Assembly (NCBI RefSeq): GCF_002890915.1
Contig: NZ_POUT01000004.1
Location: forward strand, 276,110-340,109
Length of the DNA: 64,000 nt
Source: Stutzerimonas stutzeri
GTDB taxonomy: Bacteria > Pseudomonadota > Gammaproteobacteria > Pseudomonadales > Pseudomonadaceae
Direction of reading: 5' to 3'
In this document: positions 1-7,605 of the stretch, piece after piece
Numbering within the stretch: position 1 is the first letter of the stretch
How the letters are laid out: each line of letters starts with the position of its first letter
The notes under the pieces: generated by a model
What the model was told of the DNA's origin: nothing
The model's input: the letters and a program-made list of their open reading frames with translations, nothing else
The model's database searches: none
Translations under genes and position numbers: made by a program

Positions 1-1
1 C

Positions 2-268
2 CATCCCCACCCCACCGGCGTGTTCTATCCCGAGCAGACCACCACTGCGATCATCGCGGCCGTGGCCAGGTTCGAAGAGCAACGCCTGCGCATCAGCCCG
101 CAGAACTGCCGCCGGAATGCAGAGCGTTTCTCCATCGACCGCTTTCAACAGGAAATCCAGGCATTCGTCGAAGCGCGCATCAGGGAGACCGCGCTCTACG
201 ACAACCAGGAACCATTGCCTGCCCGAGCGCCCAACGTGCAGGTCTACCCGGCCGCGGTATCGCCGTGA
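2..268 (+). CDS. Glycosyltransferase family 4, C-terminal fragment
   Basis: The 5' end lies outside the window; an open frame runs in from base 2 to a TGA at 266-268. The visible tail reads HPHPTGVFYPEQTTTAI and continues with an F-E-E helix, a conserved NAERFS stretch and a final F-x-x-E-I-Q-A-F-V helix. This is the usual C-terminal end of GT-B glycosyltransferases (GT4), where the E of the PEQ stretch contributes to nucleotide-sugar binding. It is the last visible gene upstream of a GT2 and an acyltransferase on the same strand, so it probably belongs to an exopolysaccharide or O-antigen locus. The donor sugar cannot be inferred from this fragment. Confidence 0.72.
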   Translation, partial: HPHPTGVFYPEQTTTAIIAAVARFEEQRLRISPQNCRRNAERFSIDRFQQEIQAFVEARIRETALYDNQEPLPARAPNVQVYPAAVSP

Positions 269-307
269 AACACCCCTGAGCACAACCGCCCCCATGAGGA
301 TTCAAGG

Positions 308-649
308 ATGAATACTGTAAAGCTCTGGATCAGAGCCACTCGCACCCTGGGCTTCGCCCTGCTGCTTTCCTGCCCCGCCTGGGCCGCCCCGGTGGCCGAG
401 TCGCTGACCAGCACCCCGCGTTTTTCGCCTACGCGCGATACCGGGAAGGATAACGACGGCTGCCAGAAAAGCACCCCGAGCACGATCGCCTTCAGCCTGT
501 CATCCGCACAGGCCACAGCCGACTGCGCCCCGCTATCCGGCGACCAGACAACGCCCCAGCCACCCAGCTACCAGGGATATCGCTTCGCCGATCCGGCGGC
601 GGATTCGTTCCTGCAGCAACCGACAGACAACAGACGATATTCATTCTGA
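308..649 (+). CDS. Small secreted protein of unknown function
   Basis: 113 residues, preceded by AAGG directly upstream of the ATG. The N-terminus has an Arg/Lys-containing start, a hydrophobic stretch (LGFALLLSCPAWA) and an A-x-A type signal peptidase I site near residue 26, so export to the periplasm or beyond is likely. The mature part is about 87 residues, rich in Ser/Thr/Pro/Gln, with two cysteines (in DGCQK and ADCAP) that could form one disulfide. I recognise no domain. It sits between two polysaccharide-assembly genes and may be co-transcribed with them. Function unknown. Confidence 0.55.
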   Translation: MNTVKLWIRATRTLGFALLLSCPAWAAPVAESLTSTPRFSPTRDTGKDNDGCQKSTPSTIAFSLSSAQATADCAPLSGDQTTPQPPSYQGYRFADPAADSFLQQPTDNRRYSF

Positions 650-685
650 CCAGGGCCGTATCGCCCGGATACAGAGGAGCACAGC

Positions 686-892
686 ATGAGCAAAGAAGGA
701 CTGATCGGCATTGCGCTGGTCCTGGCGGATGGCTACTCGTACACGGAACTCATCCCCTTCCCGAATACGCCGGACGGCACACCGGGGGCCGGCTTCATCC
801 GCATATTCCATTCAATCTTCGCCCCCGCCGAAGACCCCATGCCTGCGACGAATCCGATCCACCCGCCGCTCACCACGCCCGAACAGCCCTGA
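686..892 (+). CDS. Small orphan protein, unknown function
   Basis: 68 residues with a very good ribosome-binding site (GAGGAG, 7 bases before the ATG), which is the main reason to believe it. The N-terminal third is mildly hydrophobic (LIGIALVLADGYSY); the C-terminus is proline-rich and probably disordered. No domain recognised. It lies 36 bases after the secreted protein gene and 15 bases before the GT2 gene, so it is probably an operon member. It might be membrane-associated; no function is assigned. Confidence 0.45.
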   Translation: MSKEGLIGIALVLADGYSYTELIPFPNTPDGTPGAGFIRIFHSIFAPAEDPMPATNPIHPPLTTPEQP

Positions 893-907
893 CGGAACCG
901 CCACGTG

Positions 908-1978
908 ATGATCCAGCCCCTTGCCCGACACCGCCGCCAGAGCGCGCAAATAATCGACTTCATGCCTTGCGAGGAGCCGCTGAAGCACCGGACCACGATC
1001 GTGACGGTGACCTACGGTGACCGCCTGGCCTATCTGCAACGCATGATCGAAACGGCCCTCACCTTCGATGAGATCGGCCAGGTGCTGGTCGTCAGCAATG
1101 CCTCCAGCGCCCCCCTCGAGCAGTTGCTCGAACGCTGGCCGGCACGGGTCCGGCTCATCGAACTGGAACGCAACACCGGTTCGGCCAATGGCTATGCCGT
1201 GGGCCTGGAGGCCGCGTTGTTGGCCGGCGCGGAATATATCTGGATGATGGACGACGACAATGCCCCCACCGCCTCGGCGGTGCGAATCCTGCACCGCGAG
1301 CTCGAACGGCTCGCCCGGCAGCATGGCCAGTCGCAGGTCGCGGTGCTGGGTTTCCGCCCGACCCAGCAGGAAGACATCGCCACGGGTGTGCCGGCACGGT
1401 TCGCCATTCAACCGCGCTCCAGCTACTTCGGCTTTCACGTCGCCCAACTGCCCTACAAGCTCTGGCGGCGACTGCCCTGGGGCAAGCCGGCGGGCAAGCC
1501 GGCGCACGACATCAGCCTCCCCTTCGCGCCTTACGGAGGCATGCTGGCGCACCGCAGCCTCTACCAGAGCATCGGCCTGCCGCTACGCGAGCTGGTGCTC
1601 TATGCCGATGACACCGAATACACCCGGCGCATCACCGCCGCCGGCGGCAAGCTCTACCTGTTCACCGAGGCCGTGATCGACGAACTGGAGCTGTCCTGGA
1701 ACATCAAGGCGCACACCCGCAACATCTATGAGGCCTTTCTGCTCGGCAACTCGGACTTGCGCGCCTATTACACGGCACGCAACCAGGCCTGGTTCGACAA
1801 GCACATCTGGGCCGCCCAGCCCTGGGTGTACCACCTCAACCGCGTGCTTTTCCTCTTCCTGCTACGGCAGTTCGCCCGCCGCCACCGCACGCCGGAACGC
1901 CTGGAGCTCATAGAGCAGGCGATCCGCGATGGCGAAACCCGCAGCCTGGGCATGAACGAATCCTTCCCTCTGCAATGA
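908..1978 (+). CDS. Glycosyltransferase family 2
   Basis: About 356 residues. A GT-A fold is evident: a first beta strand TTIVTVTYGDRLAYLQ near residues 30-45, a GSANGYAVGLEAAL region that contacts the nucleotide sugar, and a metal-binding DxD-like motif MMDDDN near residue 118. The C-terminal half has a hydrophobic, Arg-rich helix (NRVLFLFLLRQFARR) that may lie on the membrane. The overall pattern resembles rhamnosyl/galactofuranosyl-type GT2 enzymes that read Y-V/I-W-M-M-D-D-D. A GTG at 905 is also in frame; I chose the ATG at 908. Expected role: adding a sugar to a lipid-linked glycan at the cytoplasmic face. Confidence 0.85.
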   Translation: MIQPLARHRRQSAQIIDFMPCEEPLKHRTTIVTVTYGDRLAYLQRMIETALTFDEIGQVLVVSNASSAPLEQLLERWPARVRLIELERNTGSANGYAVGLEAALLAGAEYIWMMDDDNAPTASAVRILHRELERLARQHGQSQVAVLGFRPTQQEDIATGVPARFAIQPRSSYFGFHVAQLPYKLWRRLPWGKPAGKPAHDISLPFAPYGGMLAHRSLYQSIGLPLRELVLYADDTEYTRRITAAGGKLYLFTEAVIDELELSWNIKAHTRNIYEAFLLGNSDLRAYYTARNQAWFDKHIWAAQPWVYHLNRVLFLFLLRQFARRHRTPERLELIEQAIRDGETRSLGMNESFPLQ

Positions 1979-2033
1979 CATCACCCCCTGGTCGTCCGCG
2001 AACCAGGCCGAATCGATCGAGAGGTCCATGCCG

Positions 2034-3101
2034 ATGCAGACGCGGTCCCTGCAACACAGCGAAAACAACTTCGACTTCCTACGCTTCCTTGCCGCATCGC
2101 TGGTGGTGGTCGGCCACAGTTACTGGCTGTCCGGCCGCGGCATGAGCGAACCTGTGCGTCTGTTCAGCGGCAGCTACGACACCGCCGACATCGCGGTACA
2201 CGTGTTCTTCGTAATGAGCGGATTCCTGATCGCCGGCTCCTGGCACAACAGCCGCAGCGCCCTGGAGTTCGTCGTGAAGCGGGCGTTGCGAATCTTTCCC
2301 GCGCTCATCATCGCGGTGCTGTTCGCCATGCTGGTGGTCGGGCCGCTGGCGACGCAACTGCCGCTCGGCCAGTACCTGGGCAGCAGCAGGACACTGGCCT
2401 ATTTCAGCAACGTGGCGATGCTCACCCAGTTCCATCTACCGGGCGTATTTGCGGCCAACCCCTTCCCGGATACGGTGAATGGCTCGCTGTGGACATTGCC
2501 CTACGAAACCCTGATGTACGTGACAGTGCTGCTGCTCGGTCTGCTGAAAGTGTTCGCCAGCATGGCGCTGGCCGTGTTGCTGCTGTTGTTCGTGGTGCAT
2601 TTCTACCTGTTGCCGGAGCTCGGTCTGCAGGGCGACCTGCTGTTGAAAATCACCCGGCTCGGCACGTTCTTCTACTTCGGCGTGGTGTTCTACCTGTACC
2701 GTCTGCGCATCCCCTGGAACTGGCGGATCGCCCTGGCGCTGCTCGCCCTGACCCTGCTCAGCGCCCGCACCGAGCTGTGGCAACCCCTGCATGCGCTGAC
2801 GCTGCCGTATCTCACCCTCTACGTCGCACAGCTGAAGATTCCGCACCTGTCGGGCTTCGGCAAGTACGGCGATTTTTCCTACGGCATCTATATCTTCAGC
2901 TTTCCGCTCCAGCAGTTGATCATGCACTGGGCCGGGCCGGACCTGCCCCTGCCGGTGTTCATGACGCTGAGCCTGCTCGCCAGCATTCTGCTCGCGGTGT
3001 TTTCCTGGCATCTGGTCGAGGCGCCGGCGCTGTCGCTGAAGCGCTACCTGCCCAAACGCAAGCCACGGTCCGGCGCTGCGGTGATCTCGACAAATCGATG
3101 A
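2034..3101 (+). CDS. Acyltransferase 3 family membrane O-acyltransferase (OafA/YrhL-like)
   Basis: About 355 residues with roughly ten hydrophobic segments. The N-terminus has the family signature NFDFLRFLAASLVVVGHSYW, where the Arg and His are the conserved acyl-transfer residues, followed by the usual long loop and FFVMSGFLIAGSW. The family O-acetylates (or otherwise acylates) surface sugars. An upstream ATG at 2028 is only 3 bases from the GAGG Shine-Dalgarno, while the ATG at 2034 is 9 bases away, so I prefer the latter. It is the last gene of the polysaccharide block and is followed by a strong terminator. Confidence 0.85.
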   Translation: MQTRSLQHSENNFDFLRFLAASLVVVGHSYWLSGRGMSEPVRLFSGSYDTADIAVHVFFVMSGFLIAGSWHNSRSALEFVVKRALRIFPALIIAVLFAMLVVGPLATQLPLGQYLGSSRTLAYFSNVAMLTQFHLPGVFAANPFPDTVNGSLWTLPYETLMYVTVLLLGLLKVFASMALAVLLLLFVVHFYLLPELGLQGDLLLKITRLGTFFYFGVVFYLYRLRIPWNWRIALALLALTLLSARTELWQPLHALTLPYLTLYVAQLKIPHLSGFGKYGDFSYGIYIFSFPLQQLIMHWAGPDLPLPVFMTLSLLASILLAVFSWHLVEAPALSLKRYLPKRKPRSGAAVISTNR

Positions 3102-3125
3102 ACGCCGTATTCCAACAAGGCACGG

Positions 3126-3161
3126 AAAAAAGGCCAGGACGCTCACGTCCTGGCCTTTTTT
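3126..3161 (+). terminator. Rho-independent terminator of the polysaccharide genes
   Basis: A stem of at least 10 bp (3131-3140 with 3147-3156, short GCTCAC loop) is flanked by an A-run on the left and a T-run on the right. It could therefore terminate in both directions. It starts 24 bases after the acyltransferase stop codon. Confidence 0.9.
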
Positions 3162-3195
3162 GTGGTTCATCGCGCTTTCCTGGGGAAGCAAGGAT

Positions 3196-3970
3196 TGACA
3201 CCGGACTGGCAAGATTGGGTGTGTTGAATGAAAGTTTTGCTTTCATTGGCGATTAACGAGTTGCTTGAGAGCTTGGTTTCGCCCTGCTGGGCGACTCACT
3301 TTTTTCAGTCGCGAAAAAAGTAAGCAAAAACGCTTGCCCCTGCATCCGGCCCTGCGCTTCGCTCCGGGTCCGTTCTCTCCATCGCCGCTCCAGGGGCACG
3401 CCGCGAAGGGACGTCCCTGTCCCTTCGCGTCTCTCGCGGCGTCCATGCCGCTCAACCCCCTACGCAACGATTCCGCTCACCCTCCTGAAGGGGCGTTGGG
3501 TGTCGCCTGATGGTTCGTGCAGAAAGAAAAAACCAAGCCAAAGCTAACATCAGCGATCTTCCAGGTGACTCGGACTCCGTTCCCGTCAGGAGGCCGAGTG
3601 GAGGTGTCGCGCAGGAGGACGCGAGGCAGGGACGCCGAGCGAGGAACGATGGACGGGGCCGCCGAGGTAGGGACGTCCCATCGTGACGGCCCCCGGAGCG
3701 GCACCGGAAGGAGGGAAGTCTGGCCGCGCAGCGGACAGACCTGGATGTCGGGTGCCCTTCTTCTTTGGTTACGTTCTCGGCAAGCAACGAGATACGGAGC
3801 GTAGCGGAGTAACAGCCGCAGGCTGGCCCGAAGGGCGAGCGAAGCGAGTCAAGTGACTCGGCCGAGGGGCCGAAACCAGAAGTGTCAGCACACTCGGTAA
3901 GCGCCCTGATCACCGAGGCGCAAGCTCAAACCAAATGGCAGCAACACCCAATCTTGCCAGTCCGGTATCA
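3196..3970. repeat. About 775-bp non-coding block bounded by 27-bp inverted repeats
   Basis: The ends 3196-3222 and 3944-3970 are inverted copies matching at 26 of 27 positions (core ACCGGACTGGCAAGATTG). Inside are several hairpins: 3227-3234/3240-3247, and a perfect 10-bp stem 3402-3411/3420-3429. There is also a segment rich in AGCGAAGCGAGTCA-type palindromes near 3835-3870. No open frame inside has a convincing ribosome-binding site or protein-like composition. Translations of similar sequence turn up, from memory, as spurious proteins in many Pseudomonas and Xanthomonas genomes, so I read it as a dispersed repeat. Which strand is functional is unknown. Confidence 0.7.
3402..3429. repeat. 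Perfect 10-bp inverted repeat inside the non-coding block
   Basis: CGCGAAGGGA is followed by an 8-base loop and its exact complement. No T-run follows, so it is probably not a terminator. It is part of the internal structure of the inverted-repeat-bounded block. Confidence 0.7.
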
Positions 3971-4149
3971 GCAGCCTCCGCCACGATAATCTGCAGAGAA
4001 CCTCACGCACTGGCCTTTGTCTTGTAACCTTGCCGTCCCTGACGGACGATCGCCGCCGTGGCGGTTTTGCACAGAATTTCCCGATTACACTGGAAGCCTT
4101 GCGATTCTTGGGCCTAACATGCGGTGCCGCCAGCCAAGCCCGGTAACCT

Positions 4150-5712
4150 ATGCTCACCGCTTCCGTATTCCGCCTGGATCTGCGCCGATTGATTCTGCTG
4201 CTGGCAATACTGAGCTCGCTGGCGACGCTGGGGATCAGCTTCTACGCCAGCTACCAGGTACAGCGGCAGCTACTCATCGATAGCACGCTGGAGGCCAACC
4301 GCACCTACGCAGCCAAACTCGCCGACAGCACCGAGAAGTTCTTCCGCTCGGCCCAGCAGCAACTGCGCTTCAGCGCGGCCCAGCTGGCCCAGCAGCTCGA
4401 TGAATCCCGGATGGTGGAGGCAGAGGCACGGCGCCTCAACGAGCAGACCAACAGCTTCAACAGCATTGTCATCACCCGCGGCGACGGCGAGGTTCTGGCC
4501 ACGGCGCCGGCGACCCTGGAGATCATTGGCCAGCAGCTTGCTTCACCGGGCGCGCTGGAGGCGCGGCGTGAACGTCGTCCCATGATCAGCAAACCGTACG
4601 TCTCCGCCGCGGGCAACCTGGTGGTCTTCATCTCGCAGCCGATCATGCGTGACGGGCAATACCTGGGATACGTGGGCGGCACCATCTATCTGCGCCAGGA
4701 GAACATCCTCAACAGCCTGCTGGGCGAGCATCATTACCAGGACGGTTCCTACCTCTATGCCGTCGACGGCGACCGCCGGCTGCTGTACCACCCCGACGCC
4801 GCGCGCGTGGGAACCATCGTCACCAATAACCAGGTGATCGATGCGGTCGTGGCCGGGCGTTCCGGCAGCCAGCGCGTGATCAACAGCCAGGGCGTCGACA
4901 TGCTGGCGGGCTACGCCGTGGTGCCCATCGCCGGCTGGGGAATCGTGGCCCAGCGTCCGACGGCCTCCACGCTGGTCGAGCTCAACGACCACATGCTGGG
5001 CGTGCTCGGCCATACCGCGTTCCCGGTGGCGCTGGTGCTGCTCTGCATATGGGCCCTGGCGCGCCTGATTTCCCGTCCGTTATGGCAGCTGGCGCAGGGG
5101 GCGAGCGAGTTGGATACGCCGGATATCTCCGAGCGCATTCGCAAGGTCCCCTCCTGGTATTTCGAAACGGCGCAGCTCAAGCGCGCCCTGCTGCTGGGCA
5201 TCGGCCTGCTCGAACAGAAGATCGGCAGGCTGCATCAGGATGTCCAGACCGACCCGCTGACCGGCCTGCGCAATCGCCGCGGCATGGCCAATGCGCTGGA
5301 CATACTGCAGGCGCAAGGCAACCCGTTCGCCGTCGTCGCGCTGGACATCGATCACTTCAAACGCATCAACGATGGCCATGGGCACGCGGCTGGCGATGCG
5401 GTGATCGGCCAGGTCGCCGAACTGATGCGCTCAGCGTCCCGCTCAGCGGACGTGCTGTGCCGATACGGCGGTGAGGAATTCCTCATGTTTCTGCCGGATG
5501 CCGACATCGACGTGGCCGTGCTGGTCGCCGAACGCCTGCGTGAGTGCGTGGCACGAATGCCATGCATCGAACCGGTCACCATCTCGATCGGCGTATCGCT
5601 CTGCCAGCCTGCCGAGCAGAGCGTCGAACAAGCGATCAAGGCAGCGGACAAGGCGCTGTATCAAGCCAAGCAGCGCGGCCGCAACCGGCTGGTGATCGCC
5701 GAGGACCGATAG
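4150..5712 (+). CDS. Membrane-anchored diguanylate cyclase with periplasmic Cache sensor
   Basis: 520 residues. A TM helix (about residues 10-32) precedes a periplasmic region of some 240 residues with the dCache pattern (YVSAAGNLVVFISQPI; YLGYVGGTIYL). A second TM (about 290-310) leads to a linker and a C-terminal GGDEF domain. The active site reads GGEEF (about 440-444), a catalytically competent variant, and RSAD five residues upstream is a typical RxxD inhibitory c-di-GMP site. DIDHFKRINDGHGHAAGD supplies the metal and GTP contacts. It should make c-di-GMP in response to a small extracellular ligand, which I cannot identify. It lies downstream of the non-coding block with no obvious Shine-Dalgarno, so the start is uncertain by a few codons. 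Confidence 0.92.
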   Translation: MLTASVFRLDLRRLILLLAILSSLATLGISFYASYQVQRQLLIDSTLEANRTYAAKLADSTEKFFRSAQQQLRFSAAQLAQQLDESRMVEAEARRLNEQTNSFNSIVITRGDGEVLATAPATLEIIGQQLASPGALEARRERRPMISKPYVSAAGNLVVFISQPIMRDGQYLGYVGGTIYLRQENILNSLLGEHHYQDGSYLYAVDGDRRLLYHPDAARVGTIVTNNQVIDAVVAGRSGSQRVINSQGVDMLAGYAVVPIAGWGIVAQRPTASTLVELNDHMLGVLGHTAFPVALVLLCIWALARLISRPLWQLAQGASELDTPDISERIRKVPSWYFETAQLKRALLLGIGLLEQKIGRLHQDVQTDPLTGLRNRRGMANALDILQAQGNPFAVVALDIDHFKRINDGHGHAAGDAVIGQVAELMRSASRSADVLCRYGGEEFLMFLPDADIDVAVLVAERLRECVARMPCIEPVTISIGVSLCQPAEQSVEQAIKAADKALYQAKQRGRNRLVIAEDR

Positions 5713-5823
5713 GCCGGCGGCCATGACCAGACGTCGCGCCTTCATGCCGCATACCAGGCGGAACCCGCCCCTCCGCGCAACATCACAGGTCTAGCAATCC
5801 CGCTGCGCGGATTGGAGAAGACC

Positions 5824-6333
5824 ATGACGACTACCGATGACTCTATGCGAAATAGAAGTCATCCCATCCAAGAGGACATGGAGGTTCAGGCCAGGCTCTG
5901 GCACATGGAGCGCCTGGGTTGGATACTGCTCGGCGCCATCGTTCTGGCTACGTTGCTGGGTTTGTTCAGCACCGGCCCGCTCAGCAAGAGCATATCCGCC
6001 ACTGCGTCCAGGGAGCTGCAGGTCGAATACCAGCGATTCGAACGCAATGCCGCATCGAGCAGCATCAGGATTCGCGCAAAAGCCAACCCCGAAGGCGATG
6101 CCCGGATAACCATCGACGGGAAATTTCTCGATACCTTCACGATCGAGACGATCCAGCCCCAGCCGGTGGAGTCCCATAGTACCGGGGCGGGGCTGGTGCT
6201 GCAGTTCAAGGCCGACGGCGATGGTTGGGTCGCGGCCTACTTCACCATTCGCCCCGACGCCATAGGTCTGGCCAGATTCTCGGTGAGGTCGAACGGACAG
6301 CGTGTCGGTATCTGGCAGCTGGTCTACCCATAG
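5824..6333 (+). CDS. Single-pass membrane protein of unknown function
   Basis: About 169 residues. I chose the ATG at 5824 because GGAG lies 5 bases upstream; an in-frame TTG at 5812 would overlap that site. One TM helix (about residues 31-52, WILLGAIVLATLLGLFS) is followed by a roughly 115-residue beta-rich soluble part (IRIRAKANPEGDARITIDGKF). The gene ends 9 bases before a DUF421-type gene, so the two are very likely translated from one mRNA. Membrane-anchored partners of this kind often accompany DUF421 proteins; that association is recalled, not shown here. No catalytic motif seen. Confidence 0.75.
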   Translation: MTTTDDSMRNRSHPIQEDMEVQARLWHMERLGWILLGAIVLATLLGLFSTGPLSKSISATASRELQVEYQRFERNAASSSIRIRAKANPEGDARITIDGKFLDTFTIETIQPQPVESHSTGAGLVLQFKADGDGWVAAYFTIRPDAIGLARFSVRSNGQRVGIWQLVYP

Positions 6334-6342
6334 GACGCCAAG

Positions 6343-6786
6343 ATGGACTCGGTTCTACGAGCTGCCGCGATATATCTGATCCTGCTTGTACTCTTCAGGA
6401 TTGCGGGACGGCGAACGTTATCCGAAATAACCAACTTCGACTTCGTCTTGTTGTTGATCATCGGCGAAGCGACCCAGCAGGCGCTGCTCGGCGATGACTT
6501 TTCCGTCACCAACGCCATGCTGGTGATCTGCTCGCTGGTGGCGATAAACATATTCCTGTCATTGATCAAGCAATGGTCGCCCAGCGTCGCGAAATACCTG
6601 GATGGCGAACCGATGATTCTTGTTGAGTACGGCAAGACCATCAAGCCACGTCTGGCGCGAGCGAGAGTGGATGAGAGCGACATCCTGGAGGCGGCTCGGA
6701 GCACGCAGGGGTTGGAAAGCCTCGCTCAGATCAAGTTCGCGATACTCGAAAGGAACGGAAAAATCTCCATCATTCCGCAGGAATAG
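6343..6786 (+). CDS. DUF421 (YetF/YcaP-like) membrane protein
   Basis: 147 residues. The N-terminal half has two to three TM helices and the family signature AGRRTLSEITNFDFVLLLIIG; the C-terminal half is a small cytoplasmic alpha/beta domain ending in ILERNGKISIIPQE. The length is short compared with YcaP (about 230) but normal for the short YetF-like subgroup. The family is common in bacteria and in spores, with no settled biochemical function. It is coupled to the preceding single-TM gene (9-base gap). Confidence 0.85.
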   Translation: MDSVLRAAAIYLILLVLFRIAGRRTLSEITNFDFVLLLIIGEATQQALLGDDFSVTNAMLVICSLVAINIFLSLIKQWSPSVAKYLDGEPMILVEYGKTIKPRLARARVDESDILEAARSTQGLESLAQIKFAILERNGKISIIPQE

Positions 6787-6822
6787 CCTGTCGTTTAATC
6801 GCAGCCTATCGGTCACTCCGGT

Positions 6823-6848
6823 AAAAAAGGCGTACCCGCAGGCACGCC
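6823..6848 (-). terminator. Terminator of the ferritin-like operon
   Basis: Read on the minus strand, an 8-bp stem (6848-6841 with 6836-6829, one G-T pair, 4-base loop) is followed by six T residues. It lies 24 bases beyond the stop of the 240-residue ferritin-like gene. Confidence 0.8.
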
Positions 6849-6871
6849 AAATCAGTTCCGATCCTGGCCTT

Positions 6872-7594
6872 CTATTTGATATCGCTGATCAAGCCTCGCC
6901 GCACCAATGTCTTGATCTTGATCAGATGGTCATCTTCCTGCGCCTTGGCTTTGACGAAGCCCTTGGCGATACCGGAGTGACCGCCGGCTTCGGCCAGCTC
7001 GATCAACAGTTCCCACGCGGCATTGTCCTCCAGCTCGGCGGTCAGGAGCGCATTGAGGCCCTGCGCGATGTTGGTTCGCGGATCGGTCAGTACCTGCATC
7101 AGGCCCATGGACTTTACCGCGGCGACATCGGCGCACGGTGTCTGCGCGGTGGGGTCGGCGCCCAGATTCCTGATGGCATCCTCGACCATCAACATATGCT
7201 CGAACTCCTCGTCGCGAATATGCTGGAGCACAGCCACCAGGTCGGAGCCCACGACATCCATTGCCTTGACCTTGGCGAGCATCGCGTCGTACAGGCGAAC
7301 CCCGTTGCGCTCGAAGGCGATCCGTTCGCCAAGCTTGTCGACCAGTACTTCAGGGCTCTTGCCCTTGACCATGTCGAAAGTGGATTTGAGCATTCCCTTC
7401 GCCGAACCGGGAACGGGGACCGAGCCGATACGGTCGGCCTCTTCATTGCGCTTGCTACGCTCGATCATGAGCAGGCTGTCGTCACCTGCGACATCGGGAT
7501 GCGTATGTTCGACGGCCTCCATCAGCCGCTGAGTATCTTTCGGGGACATCTGCACACCGGTGAAATTGGTGCCAAGCTTTGCTGCAGTCGCCAT
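6872..7594 (-). CDS. Ferritin-like di-iron-type protein (240 aa)
   Basis: Helical protein with the residue spacing of a ferritin-like four-helix bundle: Glu95 in helix 1, an ExxH at 130-133 (EFEH), a Glu near 187 in helix 3, and a second ExxH at 220-223 (EDDH). This pattern normally binds two iron or manganese ions. Helices are preceded by an unusual 70-residue N-terminal region (MSPKDTQRLMEAVEH...). No signal peptide, so cytoplasmic. The gene starts 11 bases after the upstream ferritin-like gene, in one operon. Likely roles are metal storage, peroxide removal or oxidative/desiccation stress protection; the sequence does not decide between them. Confidence 0.75.
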   Translation of the reverse strand: MATAAKLGTNFTGVQMSPKDTQRLMEAVEHTHPDVAGDDSLLMIERSKRNEEADRIGSVPVPGSAKGMLKSTFDMVKGKSPEVLVDKLGERIAFERNGVRLYDAMLAKVKAMDVVGSDLVAVLQHIRDEEFEHMLMVEDAIRNLGADPTAQTPCADVAAVKSMGLMQVLTDPRTNIAQGLNALLTAELEDNAAWELLIELAEAGGHSGIAKGFVKAKAQEDDHLIKIKTLVRRGLISDIK

Positions 7595-7605
7595 CTTGGT
7601 TCTCC

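Noticed and set aside
3452..3913. Minus-strand 153-codon frame in the inverted-repeat-bounded block
   Set aside because: It lacks a ribosome-binding site, is Ser/Arg/Pro-rich and resembles spurious proteins translated from dispersed repeats. The DNA-level structure explains the region better.
5301..5712. Possible EAL phosphodiesterase partner domain of the diguanylate cyclase
   Set aside because: The protein ends soon after the GGDEF domain; no E-A/V-L motif or extra length is present.
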